Positions 1-11,361 of a stretch of 64,000 nt of DNA are shown in pieces. This DNA is from Balanoglossus misakiensis (lineage: Eukaryota; Hemichordata): NCBI GenBank assembly GCA_040954595.2, contig CM082589.2:5704001-5768000 (forward strand). The letters run 5' to 3'. The notes beneath the pieces were generated by a model. It saw nothing but the letters and a program-made list of their open reading frames with translations, was not told the origin of the DNA and made no database searches. The position numbers and the translations under genes were made by a program. How positions within the stretch are numbered: position 1 is the stretch's first letter; each line of letters begins with the position of its first letter.

Positions 1-3000
1 CACCCATTTACATCACATTTCAAGGAGTTCAGGAAATGACTCTGTATGAGTAGCCAATTTAATATAATTGCGTTAAAACACCTACGCGCCAACAAGTACA
101 GATTAAGTCGCCATTGACGACATCTACGTAAACGATACAACCTTGGCTCTATGATACCTGAGTGAAGGCTTAGATAAAAAAAAAATCTAAAATTTGGACA
201 AATAGGTTGATGATCCCATTGGATTAGGAACGTGTTGTATGTTGAGTGATTTTCAAGAATTAAAGGGACATTAGCTGTAACTTTTGGCTTTATTTTCAAT
301 ATTTTGTTCTGTGTATAAAATGCAATATCCTGCTCTACACCAAACAAAGTGTGTCGTTTTTATAAGAAAAAAATATAATCTAACACGATTGGAACAACCT
401 TTATATTAAGATAGTTTACATTTCACTGTAAGTTCTAATTGGTAATTTTTGTACAAACTGCAATCCTAATATTATTTGAATACTGAAAAGCGAGCAATTT
501 GCATAGATGTCATCTAGTTTCACAGAATTCAGCGAATTTATGCGATATTTGTGGAAACCTTATAAAATAGCAAAATAATTACAATTGTGTTATTTATGAA
601 TGTGTATTGACGATCGCCGCTGGTATACGCGAGTTTCGATAACTTTCGCGTAGCAAATGACTTTTCATGCATAACAAGAGATTTGCTCGAGAAATTCTGA
701 TTTATATATACATGTATTGATGGCCGCTGCCTATGGCTAAGTTATTTAATCAATTCTGTATACATATTTACAGAATGTGGGACACGAATCTGCAGGCATT
801 TCCGAAATCAATACCACGAGTCAATAACTGAACGTCAACATTGCGCTGGAACAGATAACTTCAGAAAACCACATCCGATCAGACGCTGCAACCTTTTCCG
901 TTGAAACTCGCGGGGCGAAAATTGTTCTCTCAGTCTCGCTACACTGTGTCTTGGAGTTATTTTGTCTGCGTATCCGTTGCAGCTTCGCTGTTGTGTGGAG
1001 TGTTAACGTTCGACTGACGCCATGCATATAGAAAAAACTCTATACAAGAATCTACATAAAAATATACGAAAATTTTCAAGGTGGGACTGTTATTTCTAGT
1101 TCACAAATCTCTGGCTTCATGTTTGCTTTACAAGCCTGTGACGTTTAACAGACGTCAAGCATGAACAGAAAAAACCCAGAGGGCAAACGCGAGCAATAAG
1201 ACATTTGCACCTTTACCCTATTTCCGCCACGCTCTTGCATTTGACATAGGGAAATGAAAACAGCTATTTATAGCACTTACAGTTATGTAACACCCGGTGT
1301 GGCGATAGTTTCCGCAAGTAATAGTCAGTTATGAGCTGAACATCAAATTTAAAACAGGCCATCTTTATATCCGTTCACGGCACCAACTATTTACAATATT
1401 TACCTGTCCATTTGTTGGACTGTTGTGTTCATTCACATCGTCGCGATGCACATCAGTTCCCTACATGTCTAACATAAGACATGCAGATGGATAGAACGGT
1501 GTAGAAAATGAATCGAACGATGATTCGATTTGTTTTGTTTTGTTTTTCACAAATGGTGTCGTTCCATCCCCCCTAAACAAGCAGAGGTGAGTTTACTAGA
1601 AGGCATTGAACCTCAGCAAATGAACTCTTCCCAGCCCAACTTGACAATACTGTAATACTGCAATGTTAATGACCACAGTTTTCTTTTTCAGTTGCAGCCG
1701 CGTTTCAAGACCGCCCCGCTCACAGGCGATGAAAGTTTGTTTTGCAATATCCTTGATCTCTAAGTATGGAATAGGTTCAGGGAGAACGTGCTTTCACACG
1801 AGACAGTGCCAAAATTAAACGCCGCCCCCTTTGTCAAATCATTTCCCCGCTAAACGGCCTTTGGATGTTTTCGAGATGCGGTGTTCCAACATCTAGGCAC
1901 GTTCCTTGATCACACTGGAGGGGGGGGGGCGGTCAATGTTTTTCAGGGAAAGATAACATGTTATATAGTAAAATCAATACATGAACAGTTTAAGTTTGCC
2001 AAGTTGACATGCCGTTATGCCCTTAGAGTGCCAGTTCGGCTGATGGAGACGGCAATGTAGCCTGTTTTCGTGAGTAGAACAACATGCCGATTTCGGGGTG
2101 GGGGTGGTACTTCGCAAATTGACAGAACAAAAATACAATCTCATGAGAGCGCGTCGGTTTTGTCTGCCGCAACTATAAATCGTTATGGATTAACATGGAT
2201 TTTCGCAACTTACGGTGGCGGATTAAATTTACACACTTAAACCACCTTAAGCCAATGTCAATGAATGGCCTCCGTGAGGAAAACGTGACATTGTCAAAGA
2301 TTTATCGGAGTACACGTTGCTGCACGGTAATGTGACTTCAGGCGGAGTGATACTTAACAACAAGGATGACACGTAGACGTGCCCGCTCGTGTCAGTACAC
2401 AGCGGGTGCCGTATTTGCTACATGATCAGATGATGATAGCTCCACAATTTTATAGAAATTAAGCGCAGTTCCCAAGTGTATATATTTCTGAAAGCTTTGA
2501 CAGAGGGCCCAGGGGGAACAAATTATACGAGGCGCTCGTCATTAAAGAATATCCCTTGAACCATAGATTGGAAAAGTTCCACCGACGGAAACATTTCCTG
2601 TCTTGGGGCTACAGTGAAATGATTTTCACTGCACAACATTTCTTTGGGGCTTTTCTATCATACAGCCCTTGCCGATTTCCGATGACTACGCAGTTCCGTT
2701 TCGATGAAGATCGGCACGATTCTCGCTTTTATAACAATTCATTCTCTGTTGGTGAGTACAGGTATAGGCAAGGAAATGTAACCACACAGAAAATTGTGCT
2801 AGATTTTCATATCCGTAAACAACCCGTACAGCTCCGGGGTAGGTCTGTGACGTCAGTCTATGGTGATTCAAAAATGATTCAAGTACTATTCTTAAGGTAG
2901 TGTTTAGATTTTTCCTCATATTTAGTTCAATGCACATGGTCTTCAAATTGAGCATAAAAAATCGAGGTCACAATTCAAAATACCCGTCAGTTATCTCATT

Positions 3001-3044
3001 TAAATGGACCATTCTAAGTTTGAATATAAAATTATGAAAATAGG
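1..3044. other. No gene seen (left flank)
   Basis: AT-rich non-coding DNA. The open frames here are short and lack splice context or recognisable domains. Runs of G/C occur near 1919-1930 and 2097-2105. I see no RNA gene or clear repeat family in this stretch. Confidence 0.6.
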
Positions 3045-3330
3045 GCAAACTGGCAGCTATTGGGGCTTTAAGACCTGCGGCAAACAGAACTGCCGCGGAA
3101 AATTCATCTACTTGGCTTCTGCTATGAGACACACCATTGCGCCCTCTGCATTCTAGTATATGTAAATACAAAAGTAATTTGCAGTATTGACAGCGAGGGA
3201 GACATTATAATGTCCAAGCAAGATGGGATGAGATGCTTGAAAAAAAGACGATGAATGAAAAATAAATTCCAATTTAGTGACAACAACAGCTAAAATGATC
3301 CGATAAACCAATTTGCAGTATGGTTGAATG
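3045..3330 (-). pseudogene. Decayed copy of SLC17A9 exon 8 plus flanking intron
   Basis: Read on the minus strand, this stretch resembles exon 8 of the SLC17A9 gene at 19773-19944. Shared residues include the core SQVD-FS-AVLFA and the preceding LEC/IEC motif. The similarity continues into the adjoining intron: both copies share an AAAAGTAATTT tract, a GATGA-AAA tract and ACAACAG followed downstream by CAGTAT. No acceptor or donor is preserved, the frame is degenerate after the core, and no other SLC17A9 exon is visible nearby. Homology across exon and intron points to a genomic segmental duplication, not a retrocopy. The exact ends are uncertain. Confidence 0.7.
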
Positions 3331-3672
3331 TCAAGAAATTAATGAAATAAACCCAAAGATATCACATATGGTCTCGGTCAGTCACAGGGCAGTGTCACTG
3401 TAAACATAATCAAACAATGAAATGCAATGCAGACAATGTGAGACAAACATTGAATACGAAAGCGTGATGATCGACAGCGTGGCAACGTGGTTTGTGTTTG
3501 AAGTTGATAAATATGAGAGAAAAATAACTGATTAAACAAGAAGTATATCAACCTTCATCAATTTGGATCACAGTGTCTTTGACATTATTTTAAAAATTTC
3601 ATTATGTTTTGTGTCCATCGATTCGTACATTAACCTTTCCAGCAAATCACTACGCCATGACACATACAGTTA

Positions 3673-4484
3673 GGCTGCATTCACAAACACCTCTGGAGGG
3701 GGGGGGGCGGGAGAATTCAATTTTTTTTACCGCTAATTTTCACATGCCCCCCTTCCGAACTGCCAATATTTTCAAATCCCCCCCTTCCGAACTGCCAAAA
3801 TTTTGAAATCCCCCCCCTCCCATTTTCTTTCACAGAGCAAAACACATCACCTATCTATCTTGTAAAAAGAAAAACAGCGCTCCCATGAAAAGAATTTGAA
3901 ACTGATGTTTCCCCTCATCAGTGGGTATTAAAACTGAACATTGTTTTTATTGTTTTTATTTTTTAAGTACATATATTTGTATTCTGTGTTGGGAGACATT
4001 GTACACCGAGAATTGAAGGGGGTGGGTTTGGGAGGGGGTGTCCCCCTCCCACGTAAGAAAATTTTCTAAAATACAGAGCTCAAAGCTGCATTTTAATGAA
4101 CCCGGCAAAAGCAAATTAACTCAACTACCGGTATGTTGGGGAGGACAAATTTAACCGTCGGGGCTCAAAGTTATCATGGGTTGGGGCAAGTCCCCTGACC
4201 TGGGACACTAGATAAACCAGTAAATGATTGAAAGGTGTTGATGAATGGAGGGGGTGGGTGTGGGAGGGCGTGTCCCCCTCCCACATGAGAAAATTTTGTA
4301 AAATAAAGGGCGCGAAACTGCATTTTTGTGGACTCAAAATAAATATTTAGTCGTTAAAGTTTTCAAGTCCCCCCCTTTCAGTCCCTAAATTATTTCAAAT
4401 CCCCCCCCTCACATACACTCAATTTTTTCAAATCCCCCCTCAATTCTCCTGCCCCCCCCTCCAGAGGTGTTTGTGAATGCAGCC
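3673..4484. mobile_element. Harbinger-like MITE, 812 bp, with long terminal inverted repeats
   Basis: Both ends carry the same sequence in opposite orientation, beginning GGCTGCATTCACAAACACC and running on through CTCTGGAG and a G/C tract for about 45 bp. Each end is flanked by TTA (3670-3672 and 4485-4487), which fits the 3-bp TWA target duplication of the PIF/Harbinger superfamily. The interior is non-coding and built of C-rich TTTCAAATCCCCCC units. It also holds an internal direct repeat: about 4010-4090 resembles about 4243-4325, both with a GTGTCCCCCTCCCAC core followed by GAAAATTTT. There is no transposase, so it is a non-autonomous element. Confidence 0.8.
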
Positions 4485-5110
4485 TTAAGCCTTAAAAGTA
4501 GTTTGCTCCTCGAGGACAGGTTATGAAAAAGAAAACTTAGTTGTTCATCTTCATTTCATACAAATCACTACTTGAATTTTTCTTCCATAGAGCTAGTACT
4601 ATCAAGTCTAACACAATCTCACTCTCGCCATCTCTCGATCAAAGCGTTGCATGGCGATTCCCCCCTCCCCTCCTCCGACTTTGTTAATCTAAAAGTTGCC
4701 TTGGGCAAAATATGACAAAACGTTTAAGACTGATCTTCGAGGTGCTGACTACCCCAAGACAGTTTATATTTTCTCCGAGGTTTTATATTTAAGTTTTTAT
4801 TTGTCACACCGTGACGTTTCGTATATTTTAATACAACGCCAGTCTTTTCAATGCCAATCTCACAAAGGTGCGGTATGTTATCGCTAAGAAGATGTCCCAA
4901 TTAAATGGTTTTTCTCGAAGGTCGTCTGAATGCGATATGGATAGTTGTGTTGTCGGCCCTTTTGAACGCGACACGGACCAGTGATGTTTCCGTCTTTGGT
5001 TCTGGAAAATCATCCCCATACATGTAAATGGTGCGCAAATGTAAAGAAAGCATTGTCTGAAAATAGAAATAGAAAAAAAATTGGGTTTCGATGAATACTC
5101 ATTCCCAAGA

Positions 5111-5305
5111 CTGGACTTCATCACGGCGCAGTTGTTGACACGTCGAGATGATTTTGTTGTTGTTTTTTTCCCAACTTGAACTAACAAATATTGACACGCT
5201 CAAAAGTTTCTGAAAACTGGACTTCGCCACAGCGCAGTTGTTGACACGTCAAGATGATTTTTTTGCTGTTTTTTCCCCAACTTGAACTAACAAATATTGA
5301 CAGAC
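5111..5305. repeat. Two-copy tandem repeat, period about 106 bp
   Basis: CTGGACTTC, GCGCAGTTGTTGACACGTC and CCAACTTGAACTAACAAATA occur in the same order from 5111 and again from 5217, with few differences. This is a local tandem duplication with no coding content. Confidence 0.85.
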
Positions 5306-5416
5306 TCGTCTACTGTATGACAGCGAAGTTTTCACACGATAAACAAATTCATTCAAAAGCGTTGATTTTGTGAACGTGTACATTTGGTTAAGTTGGAGTA
5401 CGTGACCACGAGGCCT

Positions 5417-5451
5417 GATTCCCCCCGGTTACTCTGGTAACCAGGGGAATC
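5417..5451. repeat. Short stem-loop
   Basis: GATTCCCC...GGTTAC pairs with GTAACC...GGGGAATC around a 2-4 base loop. It lies in non-coding DNA just downstream of the 106-bp tandem repeat. No function is evident. Confidence 0.6.
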
Positions 5452-6085
5452 ATACAAAAATACACTAAACGAACATCGAAAAAAGTTTTGATGGCAATGT
5501 AATCTTCGATTTCAACGTTATTACATATTTTCAAATATGCTAATTCTAAGATTAAAACTCAAAATTAACATTAGAACTGGACAAATGTACAAAATATATG
5601 AACATTAAACATAGTAATGTAGACACTACATATAGCACGGGCTTCGTGAAAAACACAGAAAGGCTATTTGTGTTTACTATGTACATCGTTACCTGATTAC
5701 CAGATACACAGTTTTTTTATTTATACAATAAAATAAGATAAAATAAAATAAAACTGAATTTATATTGCTATTTCCTACCAATAGACTATTGATATCCATA
5801 GCGAGATGTATGAATACTCTTCCCAGACAAAAGTAAGGGAGGATAATATCTACTTCTTTTTAACTATATCACTCTCGAAAATAAGAATGCTGCAACGCTC
5901 AGAGGCACAATCGGGTCCAACAATGTATATTTGCGCATGCGCACGTGTGAAAGCGACATTGCGTGGGAGGAAACTTACAAACTTTTCTCCGATGACTTGT
6001 AAATTTAACACAACAAAATCTTGTAATTAAGTCTTAATTGAAACTAAATGGTTTTAGTAAGAATGTAAACCATAGGGTTAGACAT

Positions 6086-6111
6086 GGAGAGAGAGAAAGA
6101 GAGAGAGAGTA

Positions 6112-6145
<34 letters not shown>

Positions 6146-6146
6146 T

Positions 6147-6187
<41 letters not shown>

Positions 6188-6253
6188 TAAGAGAGAGAGA
6201 GAGAGTAAGAGAGAGGGGGGGGAGGGAGAGAGAGAGATAAAGAGAGAGAGAGG
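6086..6253. repeat. GA/TC microsatellite
   Basis: About 170 bp of GA dinucleotides with regular AAGAGA and GTAAGA interruptions. The Ser/Leu-rich and Arg/Glu-rich open frames across it in several registers are artefacts of the repeat. Confidence 0.95.
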
Positions 6254-6466
6254 TCGTTTCAATGCAAGCGCAAGCTCCATTCAGATTGAAGATTCCAAAG
6301 AATACATACAAAACGCTTCCACATGACACGACATAAACGTCACGTTCGTCCTTCTCCATGCAGTAAAGTGATGTGAACAACCTTTGCATCAAGTCATTGT
6401 CCACATGTCCTCGACCATCTTGCTCCTGCAAAATCTATCAATCTGATCATCTTTCTGATTTCGTTA

Positions 6467-6880
6467 TTGACAACATATCCGATGCGCCGAGGAAAGTTCC
6501 CGGCGTGCAGCAGGGATGTTGAACTATTTCACTACATTGTTCATGTTTTGACAATATATGCGAAGGAACTTTTGCTGGGCCAGTGTCGTCATCCCATTGC
6601 GACATCCGAGATTGTAGCGTTTAGCGGGAGATCTGACGACCGTTTGCGGTTGTCATGGGGAAAGTCACGACTATACTTTTTCTCTGTTGACAACATATCC
6701 GACGCGTCGAGAAAAGTTCGCAGCGGGGTGGTTTAACTCTTTCGTCGTATTGTTCATGTTTTGACTGTCTAGTCTTACGAAGGAACTTTTTGCTTGTACC
6801 GTCACTGCGACACCCGATTGTAGCGTTTAGCGGGAGATCTGATGACGGTTTGCGCGGTTGTCATGGGGAAAGTCAAGACT
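6467..6880. repeat. Two-copy tandem duplication, period about 220 bp
   Basis: The unit begins TTGACAACATATCCGA at 6467 and recurs at 6687. Both copies contain TTGTTCATGTTTTGAC, GAAGGAACTTTT, GATTGTAGCGTTTAGCGGGA and TTGTCATGGGGAAAGTCA in the same order. Indels break any common reading frame, so it does not look coding. Confidence 0.85.
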
Positions 6881-8375
6881 TTTTCCCCGTGAAATGTTAA
6901 ACTTCGGAACAGATGAAATGTATTTAGTGCGTGGTAATTGTTTTCATAGAGCTCGCGTATACATTTGTTGAAACGTCTTTCGTAGGCGCATATTTCCTGT
7001 TGAATGATTTATAAGGCTGTATGTGTTATTCAGTTCATATGTAGGCCACGGTTAGTTTATATTTTTTATGTATGCCTATTTTTGTTCAAAACTGTACCAA
7101 GGCAAAATGAAAAGGATAACTTTTAAATGTGGTTTCTTTCATATAAGAAAGCGAAACCTTCTGAATGTGACCGCCGATAAATGTATTCTCAGATATGCAA
7201 ACGTGGCGTGGCCCACGTGCATGCAATCTGCTGGTAAGCGCTCTGACGAACGCACACAAAGGGCTGCGCTCGAAAATTCACCGAATCGGAGAGAAGAGGA
7301 GCTACGTCCCACGTGTTCTGCATAAATTATGGGGACCAATGGGCTCAGCCCTAATAATTGAAAGACGATAAGACATGGCCAGTGTTTGTTAGATTTCTTA
7401 ACACTAGAAGACCCTTTTCTGATGTGCAGCTCTCTCGAAAGTGAAAGAGTTTTAAACGCCAGAGTGATCAAGCGAACATACACATTAAACGCTGCGGCTG
7501 TATGCGGTGAGCTTACCGAAGAAAGATTGGAAGACCGATATCCAAGCGACAGGTCAGACATTCTCTTATTTATCACATGCTTTAGTATGTTACTAGTAAA
7601 CTGACTACCAATGGTAAAATATTATCTATTATAGGTAGTACACGCCTCATTGAAAGATTTTCAGGAAAAACAACTATAATCCTCCAAAGTTTTAATTCTT
7701 TACTAAGAGTGTGAGAGGAGTCCTTTTGGAAACAACGATGAAATGTAGGTGTTCAAGTTTTTTTTATAGGAATCACTACTTTAAATTTTCTCCAAAGAGC
7801 TAAAACAGATCAGTGGCCACTTTCGATTTCAAATTTAAGACACTTTTGCCAACTCATTAAAAACATATCTCTAAATCTTAAGAGAGAATACATTTAAATA
7901 AAATATTTTTAAATGGGTCTTCAATTTCCGAGCGACTTTCAAATGGCGAGACAGCACTGAGTTGATGTTACAGTAATTAATACAATCGGTGCCGATACTG
8001 CATGGCTATGACCTGCAAAATGCATGTGTAATTTATTTCAGCAGACAGACAGACAGACATCGCAGTGTCCTATCGTTCCTTCGAGACCATTTCAGATGTA
8101 TACTCAGACGTTGAGAGGCGTCAATGAAAATGCACTAAGCTACAGAACAATAATTTGTGGGATTCCAACAGACTGTCAGAGATTGCCTCTGTTGTGATTT
8201 CTCGGATCGTGTCGAGGTCATCATTTCAAGCCGACACTCGTCTGCATCTCTATATACACGACTCACGAAGACTTTCAAAAATCTTAATAGTCAAAGATTT
8301 CTATGAAACGGCATACACGCGTATGATAGTGCAGTACTGGGAATAGTCATTTACCACACCGTTCCTTGCATACCG
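6881..8375. other. No gene seen
   Basis: Mixed-composition non-coding DNA. A GACA tetranucleotide run lies at about 8043-8060. An open frame at 7139-7576 on the minus strand reaches 145 codons but has no domain, and its boundaries do not match splice signals in a larger model. A possible exon-like stretch near 7424-7508 was not convincing. Confidence 0.5.
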
Positions 8376-9430
8376 ACTAAATTGCAAGTGCCGCCGGGGA
8401 ACTTTTCCGTTCGTCCGTCTACTCATATTATAACAGAAACGCTCCAAAGTTGGTTTGACAAATATTCTAAGTTGGTGGAAGCTCTAAGTGGTTTTCGGGG
8501 AAAAAAGAGAAATATATATTCCACTTATAAACATTCGCCTGTCTGTGCTTTCATAGACGTTGAAAAGGTTTTTCATAGGATTCCCCATTATTCATTATTT
8601 TATAAACTGGCAGAAAAGGTAAATTTTTACCATCCCTTTACTCTATGTATTCACGTGTTAAAGCTGGTGAGAACTCATCTGGAGGTATCGGTGATTTCTT
8701 TGAAAACAGTGCTAGTGTATATACAACAGGGATTTGTTATCGCTCCACGTTTTCTGTAGCACGCATATTACTATGTAGCGACTCCTTATTCGTCTACGTG
8801 ATTTTTGCAAACGCTGGAATTACTGAATCCTGACAAAAACAAAATAATTGTGTTTCGCAAAGGAGGCTATAAAAACTGCGAAATGGTTCTGGAAAATAAA
8901 GGAAATTGAAGTTGAATCAAAACATGTACTTTCTCAAGTCCTCGCGTTCGGTATCATGCACAAAGATTTGCAGATCAAGCCAGGAAAGGGTTGTACAACC
9001 TTGAGAGCACTTATACCGATTGGATGGGCTTCCACTCAATATTGCATTCAATATATTTGACTGTAAGATATTCTCCTCTATGGGGATACGAGACTGTGCC
9101 CAACACAAATTCTTTTAATTTTTAGTTGGTCTCAATGTGAACAAAACAAATTCTGCCGTGAGAGGAGAAATGGGAAGATATCTCTTACCCTGACACGGGA
9201 ATTTTATTTTTTCCAATCAGAAGTTTTCAGCCTGAATGCTTTGAAAATGGTTACGATTGTTACAAATACCAGTATGATCGAGCAGAATACAGATCTGAAC
9301 CGTTGGGTTTGATATTTAATTTTTTTATGTTTAAATATGGTTATGGTGACTTTTGGATAAATCATCACACAGTCAACTTTACTGATTTATTGCAATCAGA
9401 AAATCCAAGCATCTTGGAAAATCTAGCATG
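8376..9430 (+). mobile_element. Decayed non-LTR retrotransposon (LINE) reverse transcriptase
   Basis: Broken frames carry LINE reverse transcriptase signatures in the correct order. The fingers motif LQSWFDKYSKLVEALSGFR lies near 8430-8505. A palm motif CAFIDVEKVFHRIPH lies near 8545-8590, an eroded active-site loop near 8795, and a thumb-type NKIIVFRKGGYKNC near 8838-8885. QARKGLYNLEST follows near 8975, and a C-terminal NSAVRGEMGRYLL near 9150. Stops, frameshifts and a deletion after the fingers motif show it is dead. Neither the 5' end nor an endonuclease domain is visible. The boundaries are approximate. Confidence 0.8.
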
Positions 9431-11361
9431 ACACGTCTTCCGTGCTATTAAACAGGCGTCAGCGTCTTCTTGGAGATGGAAACCAGAAATGTGATTTTAC
9501 TTGCAGCCTCAATTGACTGTAACTCTTCGATATGAATATTGTACATTCAGGCCAGTGGCCTATAGTATATAACGAATGAAGAGTATGATGAGGCGTCCGT
9601 TCTGCTGCCCAGGGCCATTTCTGAGACAAGCCAGGACCGATTTCAATCGAACTTCAAGTCGGTACAATGACAGCGTACCATGATGTACATATGGAAGTCA
9701 GTGTATTTAGTGATACAATCCAATATGGCCCCGAGGTAAACAGATATAGTCTTAGAATATTGCCTTTAAACGTATCTGTGGCTTACTTCCATATAGAAGA
9801 CCTGACAATGGTTTGCAGAGAACAACGGCGCACAGAGCAACACACTTGACGCATGCGTCGAGAGGCCAGCTCTTTGCATAGTTTAGTCAGTAATCTTTCA
9901 TCAACATTTCCCCGAAATTTCGTCGGATTGAATTCGCAATTTTGCATTTCATTACATGCCTCGCTGTGAGCGCAAGCTCGATGCAAATAAGGCAACGTCC
10001 GGGAATGTGGCGGACCGGTGAACGTTATATTGACCGGTTGCCAAGGCTACCCGGTCTGACGACACCAGCCTGAACAACAGCAACCAGGACTAATGAAACA
10101 AACTGCTGAGTCTGCAGTTTTTAACCAGTGCGTTTTCTGTGGGTGAACACATTCAACAAAGTTTATCTCAAAATTGAGTACAGTACCATTCAGTTTTATT
10201 CGGCCACTGAATGTAATTTCATTTGGCTGAGCTTTGTGTGAAACTTCATGAAAATGACAAAGTAGAAGTGAGTTTTCCAGCAAAATAACAGACAAATAAC
10301 TTTCTAAATTTCATGTTGATGTGGTTTAAAAAAAGTACCGGGGTTTTAAAAGGTTGTTTGACTAGACGCCGGAGAAAAAGGCTTCGCGCGACAGAATTAT
10401 CTTAGCGTTTTCGTGCTTCAAGCCTTGCCCCTTTTTTCCAATACCGTCAACAATGGCATTTGCAAATATCCTTGGTGGTAAGAAATCGTGCTTGGCTGGC
10501 TAGCTTCTCTTTCGCACGGTAGATTTTATGTTAACGTTTACGTCAAAAACTTTCCTACACGCGTGGCCTTTTAAAATATCCTCGATCGTCAGTAAGAAAT
10601 CGTGCTTGGCTCTTATACTCTTTGCGGATTGCTTGAAGGTGTTTTTGGAGACGTGCGGCAATGAAAGAGCAAGGACATGTTTGTTCGCCTTTTATACCTG
10701 AAAGACATTTGATTATGTTTTCACGTGTGGTTCCAAAACTTCCCTCTTTTCAGTCAACAAACAGCAAGGAGTGATAAACATGTATTTCGGTAATAATTCA
10801 ATGACAGAATTTACTTCTAATAATCAAGTTACGTTTACATGCAATTTGTAGTTACATCTCCGGTTGTATAATGTCGGGTGTAGTTTATTCCCCATACTCA
10901 AAAATAAGAGCATGCGCGCCTTGGGGGAGAGATGATAGTTCAGGAAAATATGATATTTCTTAAAATCTAACTATGGCGGATGACTCGGGCATCGTGGTTT
11001 GGTATCATTGCAATTGCCTCGAGCCACTTGCTGGAGTATAGTCTGCGCGCTGTCAAAGTAATAGCGGTTCCTTCTTAGTATCTCTGACAGAAGGACAAGA
11101 ACATTAATTGCAGTAGCCGCTCCATTGCGGTTCCTAACTGTATACGATGCCAACGGATGATTTGCCGCCCGCTGCGAGATCTCACGAGACTTGGTTATTT
11201 AACCACGAAGCGCTATGTGTTGTTTGTCCTGTGTCGCGCGAGTGTCCTCCCATATACACACTGTACATGTACTCTGATTAAATAATAAATGAAATCTCCA
11301 TAAATGACTTACACAAGCCAATTATCCTCGTCCCGACGTCTCTTTCCATTTGCAGTCAGAA
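9431..11361. other. No gene seen; upstream region of the GABA-B-like receptor
   Basis: Non-coding DNA with a direct repeat of about 20 bp (GTAAGAAATCGTGCTTGGCT at 10479-10498 and again at about 10590-10609). An open frame at 10971-11153 on the minus strand is unrecognised. TTTGCAG at 11349-11355 could be the acceptor of an untranslated first exon of the receptor gene. No TATA box could be assigned with confidence. Confidence 0.5.

Noticed and set aside
6044-6431. Overlapping long frames rich in Ser/Leu or Arg/Glu on both strands
   Set aside because: They are translations of the GA/TC microsatellite in different registers.
6467-6740. KVPGVQQGC reading in the tandem duplication as a retrotransposon RT motif
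   Set aside because: Only one short motif with no other RT block in order, and the second copy does not preserve it.
7139-7576. 145-codon minus-strand frame
   Set aside because: Unrecognised, with no flanking exon and no conserved motif; length is within chance for this window.
11350-11361. Start of the receptor frame at a TTG four codons upstream
   Set aside because: A eukaryotic start needs ATG; the ATG at 11362 has a good AGAAATGG context and leads into a signal peptide.
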